Assembly (NCBI RefSeq): GCF_036802865.1
Contig: NZ_DAIRVK010000001.1
Span: 372,001-436,000 of the forward strand
Reading direction: 5' to 3'
DNA length: 64,000 nucleotides
DNA from: Sulfurospirillum sp036802865
Lineage (GTDB): Bacteria > Campylobacterota > Campylobacteria > Campylobacterales > Sulfurospirillaceae
A model generated the notes under the pieces. The model made no database searches. It was given only the letters and a program-made list of their open reading frames with translations, and had not been told where the DNA came from. Made by a program: the position numbers and the translations under genes. The first letter of the stretch is position 1; each line of letters opens with the position of its first letter. Positions 26,368-35,293 of this stretch are shown piece by piece.

Positions 26368-26928
26368 ATGTTGTTTAAAACGACACTCTTAACGCTCTGC
26401 CTCACTTCGCTCCTTTTTGGAGCAGGTGGGTCGTTTATGAGCAAAAATAGCCCTCTGTTTTCTGATGCCAGTGCGAAAGAGGCTTTGGGTGAATTGATCG
26501 TTTCGGCTGAAGTGAAAGAGCTCTCAAAAAGTGGAGAATACACTGAAGTCGAATTTACAGGGTATCAGCCTAAAGACAGTGGCGTTGTGTATGAAAAAGC
26601 GGGGGTACTGATCGTTGGATTTGAGACCGCAAAAACCAGCGCAGTTAAAATCATCGGCGAAAAAACAGATGAGTATGGTACTGTTTGGTCACATGTGACA
26701 GTAAAAGGGTTTGTTGCCACCAGTGCACTTGGCAAAGACAAAGGGAGTATTTTAAAAGCAGGTAAAGATCTCTTTAGTGCCAAATGCGGTACGTGCCATG
26801 CCTTACATGCTGAGAGCGAGTTTGATGCCAACGTGTGGCCAAGCATTCTTGAAGCGATGGGTGAGCAAGCTGCACTTTCCAAAGATGAAAAGTATTCTAT
26901 TATGAAGTATTTGCAAAACTATAAATAG
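26368..26928 (+). CDS. periplasmic monohaem cytochrome c, electron donor to the adjacent reductase
   Basis: This 186-residue secreted protein has a signal peptide (about 1-18) and a single haem site, CGTCH at 140-144. About 110 residues before it resemble the C-terminal monohaem domain of pentahaem TorC, and the whole resembles Cj0265c. It begins 3 nt after the reductase stop, so the two are co-translated. No membrane NapC/TorC-type tetrahaem quinol dehydrogenase is encoded nearby; electrons probably come from a shared one elsewhere. Confidence 0.87.
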   Translation: MLFKTTLLTLCLTSLLFGAGGSFMSKNSPLFSDASAKEALGELIVSAEVKELSKSGEYTEVEFTGYQPKDSGVVYEKAGVLIVGFETAKTSAVKIIGEKTDEYGTVWSHVTVKGFVATSALGKDKGSILKAGKDLFSAKCGTCHALHAESEFDANVWPSILEAMGEQAALSKDEKYSIMKYLQNYK

Positions 26929-26937
26929 GTTTGGTCT

Positions 26938-26959
26938 CCTTCGCCTTAAAAAGCGAAGG
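26938..26959 (+). terminator. hairpin after the reductase-cytochrome genes
   Basis: A 7-bp stem (CCTTCGC/GCGAAGG) has an 8-nt A-rich loop and no T-tract after it. It may attenuate read-through into the regulator genes rather than terminate fully. Confidence 0.4.
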
Positions 26960-27027
26960 GACCTCATAACTCCCAAAGATAAAATAGGCTAAAATCTTTA
27001 CATGTAACATCATTTCAAAGGATGAGA

Positions 27028-27711
27028 ATGGAACTTTGGCTTGAAAAACTCAAATCTTTGCGCCTGCTGTACGCCGAGGATGAAGAGGGAATTCGAAAGC
27101 CCATGGCGAACACGCTCTCGTATTATCTTAAAGAGGTGATTGAGGCGAAGGATGGTGAAGAGGGGTTGGATCTTTACTACGAACAACGACCCGACATCAT
27201 TTTAACCGATCTTCGTATGCCCAAAAAAGATGGGCTTTATATGGTTAAAGAGATCCGAAAGAGTGACAAAAAAACTCCCATTTTGATGATAACTGCGCAT
27301 ACCGACAAAGAATATCTGCTTAGTGCCATTGAACTTAAAATCGAAAAATACCTCATAAAGCCTGTATCGCTGGATGAACTTCTAGCTTCTTTAAAACTCT
27401 GTGTTCATGAGATCGAATTGGATCGTAGTGTTACCGTTGAATGGGCTGGTTGTAGATTTGATTTTAAAAATAAACGTATTTTCAATGAGGGCAAAGAGAT
27501 TGAGATGACGCATAAGGAGTCTGATTTTTTAGAGCTTTTAGTACGAAAAAAAGGGCTGGTGGTTAGCTATGAAGAGATTGAGCTTAGTGTATGGAAAGAG
27601 GAGTTTATGAGTATAGCTGCCCTTCGAACACTGGTAAAATCCTTACGTAAAAAACTTCCAAATCATCCTATTAAAAACCATTCCCAAGCAGGATACAGTT
27701 TTGAGAATTAG
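27028..27711 (+). CDS. OmpR/PhoB-family response regulator
   Basis: This 227-residue regulator has a receiver domain with the acidic pair ED at 17-18, the phospho-acceptor D61 in ILTDLRMPKKDG, and the conserved lysine in YLIKPVSLDE. A winged-helix DNA-binding domain spans about 130-227 (MTHKESDFLELLVRKKGLV, SIAALRTLVKSLRKKLP). The start at 27028 fits AAAGGA with 5-nt spacing; an in-frame ATG at 27022 overlaps that site. Its last 11 nt overlap the binding-protein gene. It probably controls the adjacent reductase operon; that link is inferred. Confidence 0.88.
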   Translation: MELWLEKLKSLRLLYAEDEEGIRKPMANTLSYYLKEVIEAKDGEEGLDLYYEQRPDIILTDLRMPKKDGLYMVKEIRKSDKKTPILMITAHTDKEYLLSAIELKIEKYLIKPVSLDELLASLKLCVHEIELDRSVTVEWAGCRFDFKNKRIFNEGKEIEMTHKESDFLELLVRKKGLVVSYEEIELSVWKEEFMSIAALRTLVKSLRKKLPNHPIKNHSQAGYSFEN

Positions 27712-29299
27712 CTTTTTTCTCTGCTTACTTTTGAGCCTCTTTTGGGGCGTTGAAGTGGCTGAAGAAAAAGGTATTTACAACAAAGACACCAGTGGAGAGC
27801 GTGTTGTCCAAGGGCGAGATCCAAGGTCGCATATCAAAGTCTTTTTGCCCTCTATGTCGTATAACTATGTTTCCCGCTTGGTCAATGAAGGCTTAGTACG
27901 ACTGGCTGAAAATGAACAAGGTTGGGAGTACTCTTTAGCAATGAAAAGTACCAAACTTTCTCCTTTGTTGTATGAATTTGAATTACGACAAGGCGTACGC
28001 TTTCAAGATGGAACTCCTTTTAATGCCGATTCCGTTATTCATAACTTTAACTATTTTTTAAAGCAGCCGTTTAACTATACGAACATTCATAATTCCCTTA
28101 AACGCGTTGAGAAAGTTTCAGATTTTAAAATTCGTTTGCATCTGTCCCAGCCGTATGGAATGCTTTTTCGTGATCTTGCACGCATTTACTTCTACTCTGA
28201 GACGTATTTGAATACCTTTGGTTGGGGTGGGGCTGAGACGGGAGCCAATATCAAAGCGTCAGGTCCGTATGGTTTGGGCCCTTATATATTGGTAGATGGA
28301 ATGATTACGGGGCGTAAGCAGACACCAAAAGCTATTCTCAAAGCAAATCCTTACTACTGGGAGAGTGAATACCCTTCTATTGAAACCATTACCTTTTACA
28401 CGGAGCTTGAGACACAAGAAGCACTCGACTTGGCACTTTTTAAAGATGGCGGGCTTGATTTTATGCAAATCCCTTTTAATAAAAAAATAGAGACGATGCT
28501 TTCGCCATACGCCAAATTAGTGTCCATGCCTTCAACACATAATTTTACGATCTATTTTAATCTTCTTAAACACTATTCACCTGTTGCCCGCAAAGAAGTG
28601 CGTCAAGCACTTAACTGCGCACTCAATCAGCAAAATTTACTGGATTTTACCTATAAAAAAGAGGGGAGGCTCAATCCTTCTGCTTTTGGTGAAAATGAGT
28701 GTCCGTTAGATAACGCTATGGTGGAGCGTACGTTGAAAGGCTTAGAGCTTAATGTCGCAACACAAGATTCGTTGCTTTTTTTATGGAAAGGGATTGAGTA
28801 TCAGCTCTCTATGTATGGCGTGAAGCTTAAGTATACAACGACCACGAGTGAAAAAGAGATTTATAATCTCATGCAACAAAACCATAAAAGCATTCAAGAC
28901 TGGGATATTTTGATCCAAAATACGCAAGATTGGTATGGTAGGCATCCATGGCCTGTTTATATTCGTTATCAAGAGAACAATCCATGGAGTTTTGTGCGCT
29001 ATGATGCTGAAATGGAGCATTACATTCATCAATTTTTTGGGATCGAACAAGAAGATCCTTTGTTTAAAACGCTGACACATAAAATTCAAGATCGTGCTAA
29101 AAAAAAGGCATACATGTTGTTTGTACCTATCCCCAATGCCGTTTTTGCCATGAATAAAGAGCTTGTCTTTGATCCTCTTGGCATTGGCATGCAACCTTTT
29201 TGGAAAGCAAAAATCACCAATCAACACTGGTCTGTACGCGGAGATAAGCCTTATCCGACTGAATTCCAAATCCCTATTTTACCAAAGCGATTGCCATGA
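27701..29299 (+). CDS. orphan family-5 extracellular solute-binding protein (putative sensory partner)
   Basis: This 532-residue periplasmic protein has a cleavable signal peptide (about 1-17). It has the SBP family 5 (peptide/nickel-binding) pattern: a lobe with LVNEGLVRL, the FELRQGVRFQDGTPFNADSV motif (about 87-106), YYWESEYPSIETI and VRQALNCALNQQNLL. No ABC permease or ATPase gene is nearby. It sits between regulator and kinase, overlapping them by 11 and 4 nt, with a TTG start. That suggests a ligand-reading role for the kinase, analogous to TorT, rather than transport. Ligand unknown. Confidence 0.82.
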   Translation: MRISFFLCLLLSLFWGVEVAEEKGIYNKDTSGERVVQGRDPRSHIKVFLPSMSYNYVSRLVNEGLVRLAENEQGWEYSLAMKSTKLSPLLYEFELRQGVRFQDGTPFNADSVIHNFNYFLKQPFNYTNIHNSLKRVEKVSDFKIRLHLSQPYGMLFRDLARIYFYSETYLNTFGWGGAETGANIKASGPYGLGPYILVDGMITGRKQTPKAILKANPYYWESEYPSIETITFYTELETQEALDLALFKDGGLDFMQIPFNKKIETMLSPYAKLVSMPSTHNFTIYFNLLKHYSPVARKEVRQALNCALNQQNLLDFTYKKEGRLNPSAFGENECPLDNAMVERTLKGLELNVATQDSLLFLWKGIEYQLSMYGVKLKYTTTTSEKEIYNLMQQNHKSIQDWDILIQNTQDWYGRHPWPVYIRYQENNPWSFVRYDAEMEHYIHQFFGIEQEDPLFKTLTHKIQDRAKKKAYMLFVPIPNAVFAMNKELVFDPLGIGMQPFWKAKITNQHWSVRGDKPYPTEFQIPILPKRLP

Positions 29300-30960
29300 A
29301 AAAAATACCCATTAAATACAAGCTTTTTCTGCTTTTTAGTTTCTCCTTCATTGGTATGCTTCTTCTTGCGGAGCGCACATTCGCACTCTCAAAAGAGAAC
29401 ATCAGCAATGCCACAACTATTTTTGAAAATGCACGTAATACACAGCATTTGCAAGAGAATTATATTGAGCCGACCAATGTTTTACGTGAAATGAGCCTCG
29501 CTTTGGTTATGTCGCCCAATGAGGATTATCGCAAAACAATTGAGACCGATATTCTCAAACAACGTGAACGGTTAGAAGAGTATTTTTTAAAGCTTGACAA
29601 TCAGACTTATACTTATTGGAAAACGTATGCCACCAGTGTTGAAAAAACATGTGCGTATCTTGCAGCACATTTTGAAGAGGGTGCTTTTGTCAATGTCAAC
29701 AAGGAAGAGAGAACGCACTACTATGCGCTTTTAAATCGTCTAAAAACACTACAACATGACGCTGCAAATCAAGCTGAACAGAACTTTGCAGACATTCAAA
29801 CAAGTGCACAAGCTCTTAAATATGAGCTTCTTCTAGGGGTGTTTTTACTCTCTACGTTGGTATTCTTAGTAGGGTATCTTCTCTCAAATCATATTGCCTC
29901 TTCGATTTTAAAACTCCAAGAGGGGCTCAAAGAATTTTTTGGTTACTTAGAGACTAAAAGCGTTCAGCCTAAGCCTATTGAACTTACAAGTCGTGATGAA
30001 CTCGAAGATATGGCAAGATTACTGAACCGAAGTATTGCGAAGGCTTCTGCCAATATTGAGCAAGATATTGTTTTTATTGAAGATGCGATTAGTGTCGTGA
30101 ATGATCTCAAAGTTGGAAAGCTCTCTTCACGTTTACACTCCAGTGCCCAAACACAAGAGCTACAACTGCTCAAAGATGTTGTCAATGCGATGATAGACAA
30201 TTTGGAATCTAAAATTAACGAAGAGATTCTTAAGCGTACTGAGCAGGAGAAACTTTTGATTCAGCAAAGTAAACTTGCCAGTATGGGTGAAATGATTGGC
30301 AATATCGCACATCAATGGAGGCAACCTCTTGGCGAGATCAGTGCCTTATTGATGAATATTCAAGTTAAGCATGAGTTCAATGATTTGGATGAGGCGTATA
30401 TGCTCGCATCGCTGCAGCAGTGTGTTAAAATTAATGCGTACATGTCAGGTACGATTAGCGATTTTCAAAACTTTTTTAAACCTTCCAAAGAGAAAGAGGT
30501 TTTCGAAATTAGTGAAGCGTGTCAGCGTTCCATTGCCATATTGCAAGCATCCTTAAAATACCATGGTATAGAATTTTCGTTTGATATTTCTGAAAAAATG
30601 GAAGTATTGGGGTATCCCAATGAGTTTGCACAAGCACTTCTTAATATTCTCTCCAACGCCAAAGATGTTCTCAGCGAGCGTGAGATCAGCAATCCTTTTA
30701 TTCGGCTTTCTCTGAAAAAAGGGTACAAGTACATTTTGATTTTAATTGAAGATAATGGCGGTGGCATTGCGCCTGAGTATATGGATCGTATATTTGAGCC
30801 TTACTTTACAACCAAATATGCAAAGCAAGGCACGGGAATAGGGCTTTATATGACAAAGATGATTATTGAAAATAATATGAGTGGCGTTATACATGTCAAA
30901 AATACCGAAGCAGGGGCACTCTTTACGATTAAATTGCCAAGTGTTCCAGATGTAGGTTAG
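29296..30960 (+). CDS. membrane sensor histidine kinase
   Basis: This 554-residue kinase has TM1 (about 9-27), a helical periplasmic domain of about 150 residues, and TM2 (about 178-197). A HAMP and a second HAMP-like stretch lead into a coiled coil. The HisKA domain has the phospho-accepting H339 in IAHQWRQPLGE. The ATPase domain carries NILSNAKDVL, EDNGGGI, FEPYFTTK and GTGIGLYM. It starts inside the binding-protein stop codon (ATGA), so stoichiometric coupling is likely. An all-helical sensor domain recalls TorS, which docks the binding protein TorT. Confidence 0.87.
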   Translation: MKKIPIKYKLFLLFSFSFIGMLLLAERTFALSKENISNATTIFENARNTQHLQENYIEPTNVLREMSLALVMSPNEDYRKTIETDILKQRERLEEYFLKLDNQTYTYWKTYATSVEKTCAYLAAHFEEGAFVNVNKEERTHYYALLNRLKTLQHDAANQAEQNFADIQTSAQALKYELLLGVFLLSTLVFLVGYLLSNHIASSILKLQEGLKEFFGYLETKSVQPKPIELTSRDELEDMARLLNRSIAKASANIEQDIVFIEDAISVVNDLKVGKLSSRLHSSAQTQELQLLKDVVNAMIDNLESKINEEILKRTEQEKLLIQQSKLASMGEMIGNIAHQWRQPLGEISALLMNIQVKHEFNDLDEAYMLASLQQCVKINAYMSGTISDFQNFFKPSKEKEVFEISEACQRSIAILQASLKYHGIEFSFDISEKMEVLGYPNEFAQALLNILSNAKDVLSEREISNPFIRLSLKKGYKYILILIEDNGGGIAPEYMDRIFEPYFTTKYAKQGTGIGLYMTKMIIENNMSGVIHVKNTEAGALFTIKLPSVPDVG

Positions 30961-30966
30961 AAAAAG

Positions 30967-31000
30967 TTGAGCATGTAAGGGACAATTCTTACACGCTCAA
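30967..31000. terminator. bidirectional terminator between kinase and chemoreceptor genes
   Basis: A 13-bp stem with one mismatch (30967-30979 with 30988-31000) and an 8-nt loop fits the 44-nt gap between convergent genes. Its arm contains GCATGTAAG, a motif shared with other terminators in this window. Confidence 0.65.
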
Positions 31001-31004
31001 GAAT

Positions 31005-32456
31005 TTAGGCAAGTGCGTTTTTCTCTGCGATCATATTATCGAGGGTTCCAAAAAGGACTTTACTCTCTTTTTCCACTTCTTTAAAGTAATCAATAATTTG
31101 ATCTTTCTCATCCAAGAGGTTTGATGAGGTTAATCGAATCAGTTTGACCACTTCCAGCACATGGCTATGGAAGCTTTCATGCGGTTTATAGAGTTCTTTA
31201 AAACTTTGAGTATCGCCAAAGATTTTTTGACCATCTTTTTGATACCACTCGCCAAGGCTACATGTTTCATGATTTTGAAATGCTGTCTCTTTGTCATTAA
31301 CATAAACAGCGCTGTATGCGTTGGATTTAAAGATAGCATGGTTCATTTTTGCCAGTGTAATGAAGATAGTTTGCTGAATGGTATTAATATTAGTTGATGT
31401 TGTATTGGAGTGTTCTATGAGACTGTTAAACGTAGTGCTCAGTTGATCGAGTGTCTTTGTGGAGGCATCGGCATTGCTTTTCATTGCATCGGCATTTGTT
31501 TCAAGCCCTGCTGTTTCTTGTTGAAGCATTTTAATTGAGACGGCAATTTCAGCCGTTGCTTTTTGGGTGGTTTCTGCCAGTTTACGCACTTCATCAGCAA
31601 CAACGGCAAAACCACGTCCATGTTCACCTGCACGTGCAGCTTCAATGGCAGCATTGAGTGCAAGAAGATTGGTCTTATCGGCAATATCATTGATCATATC
31701 AACCACATTGCTGATGTCTCGGGTACGTTGTGCTAAAACACCAATACTTTGTTCATTTTGGTTAACAAATTCAACCAAAGAGGTTATTTTGTCGATGGTG
31801 TCACGTAAATTTTGGTAACTTCCTTTGGTCTCTTCGGCATAAATTTCACCATCATTGGCAATCTCTTTAAGGCGTTCAACAATGGTTGTTAAATTAGACT
31901 GAACGGTAGAAAAATCGTTTGAGCCGCTACTGATTTGGGCAAGCTCTGCATTAAGTGTGTTGCGTGCGATAAACTCATGCGTTTGTTGCATTGCATGAAC
32001 TGATTGATTGACCATATTGGTCTGTTCTTTAAACTCGCCGTGCATGCCTTTTTGAAGGATCTTACGACTAAAATCCTCTTGGGATGCCGCTAAAATGGTG
32101 GATTTAATCTCTTTGGTCACGAGCTCAAAATTATCTAAAAGAGAGTTCATATTGGAACAAAGTGTTTTCAGTTCGCCTCCGTCATTGACATTGACAATTC
32201 TTCCGTGCAGTTGTCCTCTTGAACTATCGTGTACGATGTCAGCCAATGCATGAATGGTTTTTTGAACTTTACGGATATTGACAAACATAAACCATCCGAG
32301 CGCAAAATTGGTTAAGTTGATGATTTGGATCCAGTGAAAGCCATTAAATGAGACTTCAAGAATAAACGCAAAGGTAAAAGCGACCAGCGAAATGAGGTTT
32401 GCATCTTGCACTTTGGCAAGGGATGATCTATTCATGAGAGAGAATGAAGGCATCAT
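31005..32456 (-). CDS. methyl-accepting chemotaxis protein with C-terminal CZB domain (CetA-like)
   Basis: This 483-residue chemoreceptor has a short membrane hairpin at about 20-60 and almost no periplasmic sensor. A HAMP-like linker follows, then the signalling core with the hairpin-tip motif LLALNAAIEAARAGEHGRG and AVVADEVRKLAE. The last 120 residues match a CZB domain: a histidine in KMNHAIFK, CSLGEWYQ and HESFHSH. CZB zinc sites respond to oxidants such as HOCl in other proteins. It starts 29 nt inside the PAS gene, with AAAGG 6-7 nt before the ATG. The pair resembles CetA/CetB energy-taxis proteins. Confidence 0.87.
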   Translation of the reverse strand: MMPSFSLMNRSSLAKVQDANLISLVAFTFAFILEVSFNGFHWIQIINLTNFALGWFMFVNIRKVQKTIHALADIVHDSSRGQLHGRIVNVNDGGELKTLCSNMNSLLDNFELVTKEIKSTILAASQEDFSRKILQKGMHGEFKEQTNMVNQSVHAMQQTHEFIARNTLNAELAQISSGSNDFSTVQSNLTTIVERLKEIANDGEIYAEETKGSYQNLRDTIDKITSLVEFVNQNEQSIGVLAQRTRDISNVVDMINDIADKTNLLALNAAIEAARAGEHGRGFAVVADEVRKLAETTQKATAEIAVSIKMLQQETAGLETNADAMKSNADASTKTLDQLSTTFNSLIEHSNTTSTNINTIQQTIFITLAKMNHAIFKSNAYSAVYVNDKETAFQNHETCSLGEWYQKDGQKIFGDTQSFKELYKPHESFHSHVLEVVKLIRLTSSNLLDEKDQIIDYFKEVEKESKVLFGTLDNMIAEKNALA

Positions 32457-32958
32457 AACTGACCTTTAATTGAGATAGAGTATTTTCCAAAAGAGCGCTA
32501 GAAGCTTGTACACCTCCGCGCGCTTCGGCATCAATCATTTTTTTATACAAAGGGGTTATAGCTTCAATGCCTTTGGCACTAGGCGAGCGGCGAACCGAAT
32601 GATACCCAATGAGTTGATTGGTCTTTGTGTCAATAATAGGTGTCACGTAAGCATGAACCCAGTAGTAATAGTTGTTCTTCGTACGGTTTTTGACATATGC
32701 GAACACTTCTTTTCCCGCTTGCACACGATCCCAAAGAAGCTTGAAAATTGCTTTAGGCATGTCGGTATGTCTTAAGAGATTATGTGGAGCTCCAATAAGC
32801 TCTTTCTCTTGGAAGCCAGAGATTTCAATAAAAAGGTCATTGGCGTAGGTGATTCTGCCTTTAAGGTCTGTTTTAGAGACAATAAAAAGATTTTCATCAA
32901 AGTGAAGTTCTTCACCTTTTTGGGTAATGGACACGGTGGGTACTCCTGTTTTGCTCAT
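32428..32958 (-). CDS. PAS-domain signal transducer (Aer/CetB-like)
   Basis: This soluble protein of about 176 residues has a single Aer-type PAS domain: SKTDLKGRITYANDLFIEIS, GFQEKELIGAPHNLLRHTDM and WVHAYVTPI. In Aer and CetB this fold binds FAD and reports redox or electron-transport state. The start is placed at the MSKTG methionine; an in-frame GTG at 33003 would add 15 residues that look like translated promoter, and neither has a strong ribosome-binding site. It overlaps the chemoreceptor gene by 29 nt, implying the two act as a split receptor. Confidence 0.82.
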   Translation of the reverse strand: MSKTGVPTVSITQKGEELHFDENLFIVSKTDLKGRITYANDLFIEISGFQEKELIGAPHNLLRHTDMPKAIFKLLWDRVQAGKEVFAYVKNRTKNNYYYWVHAYVTPIIDTKTNQLIGYHSVRRSPSAKGIEAITPLYKKMIDAEARGGVQASSALLENTLSQLKVSYDAFILSHE

Positions 32959-33107
32959 TAGAATAAAGAAACAAGTATAACTAAAAAAGGGATAACGCAT
33001 CACGGTGTGAATGATGAATTATTATTCACTTTTCAAAAGATTACCTTTAGTAACGTAAGCAGTTTTGAAAGCTTTGGTTATCTTTATTTTTGGAAAATAT
33101 GTGCATG

Positions 33108-33584
33108 TTATTTATCGGTTTTAAAAGTGAAGATTGCCCCTTGGCTACGGGTTGTTTGGTTCAAAATAACATTGGCTTGCCAAATCATATTTCCCATGAT
33201 ACACGTAGGAAGCATACCTTCACCTTCATAAGTGTTTTGAGAAGTGTGTGTCAGTTTGATGGTGTGTAGTCCCATGTTCATATTGGTCGCAAAAAGCTTG
33301 ATTTCAAGAGACGGAAGATCAATGGACGAAGTGACCTTAAAATGAAGGGGTTTCATCAAAGGAATCTCTTTGGGCTCGATATCCAACGTGAGCAATGTGC
33401 CATCTTTGAGTGTAACTTCACAAGCGCTCATGTGTAAATCACAATCGTTTGTGACTTGTGCAAAATGGGTATCGCCTATCCACCAGCGGTAAACATCATC
33501 CGAATCAATTAAAATATACGCACCAATCAGTAAGACAGCAATAATTTCAAGTGCAAGCCATTTAAAAAAACGAAGTGAGGGCAT
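33108..33584 (-). CDS. membrane-anchored YtkA-like hypothetical protein
   Basis: The 158 residues comprise an N-terminal membrane anchor (about 8-26) and a periplasmic beta-rich domain. The segments NMNMGLHT and LPTCIMGNMIWQ, rich in Met with one Cys and one His, resemble YtkA-like/CopC-type immunoglobulin folds, some of which bind copper. A second Cys pair (DCDLHMSAC) lies near residue 50. It is divergent from nuoG. Function unknown; a role in respiratory-enzyme assembly or metal handling is speculative. Confidence 0.6.
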   Translation of the reverse strand: MPSLRFFKWLALEIIAVLLIGAYILIDSDDVYRWWIGDTHFAQVTNDCDLHMSACEVTLKDGTLLTLDIEPKEIPLMKPLHFKVTSSIDLPSLEIKLFATNMNMGLHTIKLTHTSQNTYEGEGMLPTCIMGNMIWQANVILNQTTRSQGAIFTFKTDK

Positions 33585-33688
33585 AAAAAATCCTTAAAAA
33601 ATCTAAGAAAGAGTTTAGCATCTCTTGATTGAATTTTGAGTAAACCGTTTATCGTTTCAAAAAGGTGTTCTAAAACGAGTTCGGTATG

Positions 33689-33694
33689 TATACT
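33689..33694 (+). promoter_or_regulatory. putative -10 box for the nuoG-N operon
   Basis: TATACT in the context GTATGTATACTAGT lies 82 nt upstream of the preferred nuoG start. Its position argues against the ATG at 33686 as the start codon. Confidence 0.45.
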
Positions 33695-33775
33695 AGTAAA
33701 CAAGAAGCGACAGCTACTTTAAAGTTTATGCTCGCTAGAATTGACTTATTACGTCAAAAAGAGGATAGCAATTTA

Positions 33776-35293
33776 ATGGCGCATATTACGGTAGATGGCA
33801 CGGTATTAGAGGTTAAAGAGGGTGCTTTGTTGATTGAGGAGCTTCTTTCAAACAACATCAATATTCCCCATTTTTGTTATCATCCTTCCCTTGGAAAAGA
33901 TGGCAATTGCCGTATGTGCATGGTTGAAATTGAGGGGCAAAAACGTCCTCAAATCGCCTGTGATACCCCCATTAAAGAAGGCATGATTATTCGTACGAAA
34001 GGTACGAATATTGACCGAGTTAAACGCTCCATGCTTGAACTTGAACTCATTAACCATCCTATTGATTGTCCTATCTGTGACCAAGCAGGGGAATGCTCGT
34101 TGCAAAACTACTACATGGATGTGGGGCTTTATGAGAGCCGTTTAAGCACACCCAAAACCAGAGGACAAAAGCATGTTGATCTCGGAGCCAATGTGGTGCT
34201 TGACCAAGAGCGTTGCGTGCTCTGTACCCGTTGTGTGCGTTTTACAAAAAATATTACGAAAACGAGTGAATTAGGCGTTCTTTCACGTGCAGACCATTCG
34301 GTGATTAGCACGTTCCCCGGTGTTAAACTTTCAAATCCGTATGCTATGAATGTCGTCGATCTCTGTCCTGTTGGAGCGCTTACAAGTCAAGACTTCCGCT
34401 TTCAAAAACGGGTTTGGTTTTTACGTCCCGAAAAGGCAATTTGTGATCATTGCGCTAGAGGTTGTTCCATTTTTGTGGATCACCACAAAGAAAAATACAA
34501 AGATGAGTTCATCTACCGTTATCGCCCGCGCTTGAACGATAAAATTAATGGTTATTTTATCTGTGATGCTGGAAGGCTTAGTTATCACAAAGAAAATGAT
34601 ACCCAAGAGTTTCATGCCTTAATCCGTGGAAAAATAAGTGAATACGAATATGCTGAGGGGAAACTGTTACGTCTTTTAAAACGTCACCTCGGTAAAACGG
34701 TTTTTGTTATCTCCTCAAATCTAAGTTTGGAAGAGATGGTGCGTGTACAAAAACTGGCAAAATTGTACGAAATCGCTTTAAGTGCCTATGAAACGAAACG
34801 TTTTGATGTCGATTTTGGTGATGATTTTTTAAAATGCAATGATAGATCTGCCAATGCAAGAGCGCTTCCTCTTCTTGGCATTGATGACTCAAAAGAGGGC
34901 TTGGAAGAGGCTTTAAGTAAATCGGAGTTGGTTGTTTTTATAGGACGCAGTGATGTAGATCTCCTTAAAGAAATGGGCTTTAGCGATAAAAATAGTGCGA
35001 TTCTCTGCTCTACATGTGAAATTACCTGCAAAGAGGTGGAACTCGTACTGCCCATTGCTTCGCATACAAGGCGAGAAGGCAGTTTTGTCAATATTGATGG
35101 GTATGTTCAACACAGTGCTTGCGCTATTCAAAGTGAGCATGGGCATAAAACACTTCTGTCGATTTTAGCCCCCATCTTAGGTGACACACTCATAAGCTGT
35201 AAAGCAGTTTGGGAAGCAGAACTTTTCTTTTACGAAGTTTTAACGGGCATCAGCTTTGATGCGCTATCCCAGACACCAAAGATAACGCTATGA
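33776..35293 (+). CDS. nuoG: NADH-quinone oxidoreductase subunit G (short form)
   Basis: This FeS subunit of the complex I peripheral arm is 505 residues from the preferred start; E. coli NuoG is about 900. It has a 2Fe-2S site (CYHPSLGKDGNCRMCMVE plus ACDTP), the His/Cys-ligated N5 site (HPIDCPICDQAGEC), N4 (CVLCTRC and CPVGAL) and an N7-like site (CDHCARGC plus a distal Cys). The C-terminal molybdopterin-like region is greatly reduced. Alternative in-frame starts at 33686 and 33728 exist; 33776 is chosen because the conserved ferredoxin fold begins there. It overlaps nuoH by 4 nt. Confidence 0.88.
   Translation: MAHITVDGTVLEVKEGALLIEELLSNNINIPHFCYHPSLGKDGNCRMCMVEIEGQKRPQIACDTPIKEGMIIRTKGTNIDRVKRSMLELELINHPIDCPICDQAGECSLQNYYMDVGLYESRLSTPKTRGQKHVDLGANVVLDQERCVLCTRCVRFTKNITKTSELGVLSRADHSVISTFPGVKLSNPYAMNVVDLCPVGALTSQDFRFQKRVWFLRPEKAICDHCARGCSIFVDHHKEKYKDEFIYRYRPRLNDKINGYFICDAGRLSYHKENDTQEFHALIRGKISEYEYAEGKLLRLLKRHLGKTVFVISSNLSLEEMVRVQKLAKLYEIALSAYETKRFDVDFGDDFLKCNDRSANARALPLLGIDDSKEGLEEALSKSELVVFIGRSDVDLLKEMGFSDKNSAILCSTCEITCKEVELVLPIASHTRREGSFVNIDGYVQHSACAIQSEHGHKTLLSILAPILGDTLISCKAVWEAELFFYEVLTGISFDALSQTPKITL

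Noticed and set aside
27701..29299. NikA-type nickel or oligopeptide importer
   Set aside because: The fold matches family 5, but no permease or ATPase genes are near, and the overlaps are with signalling genes.
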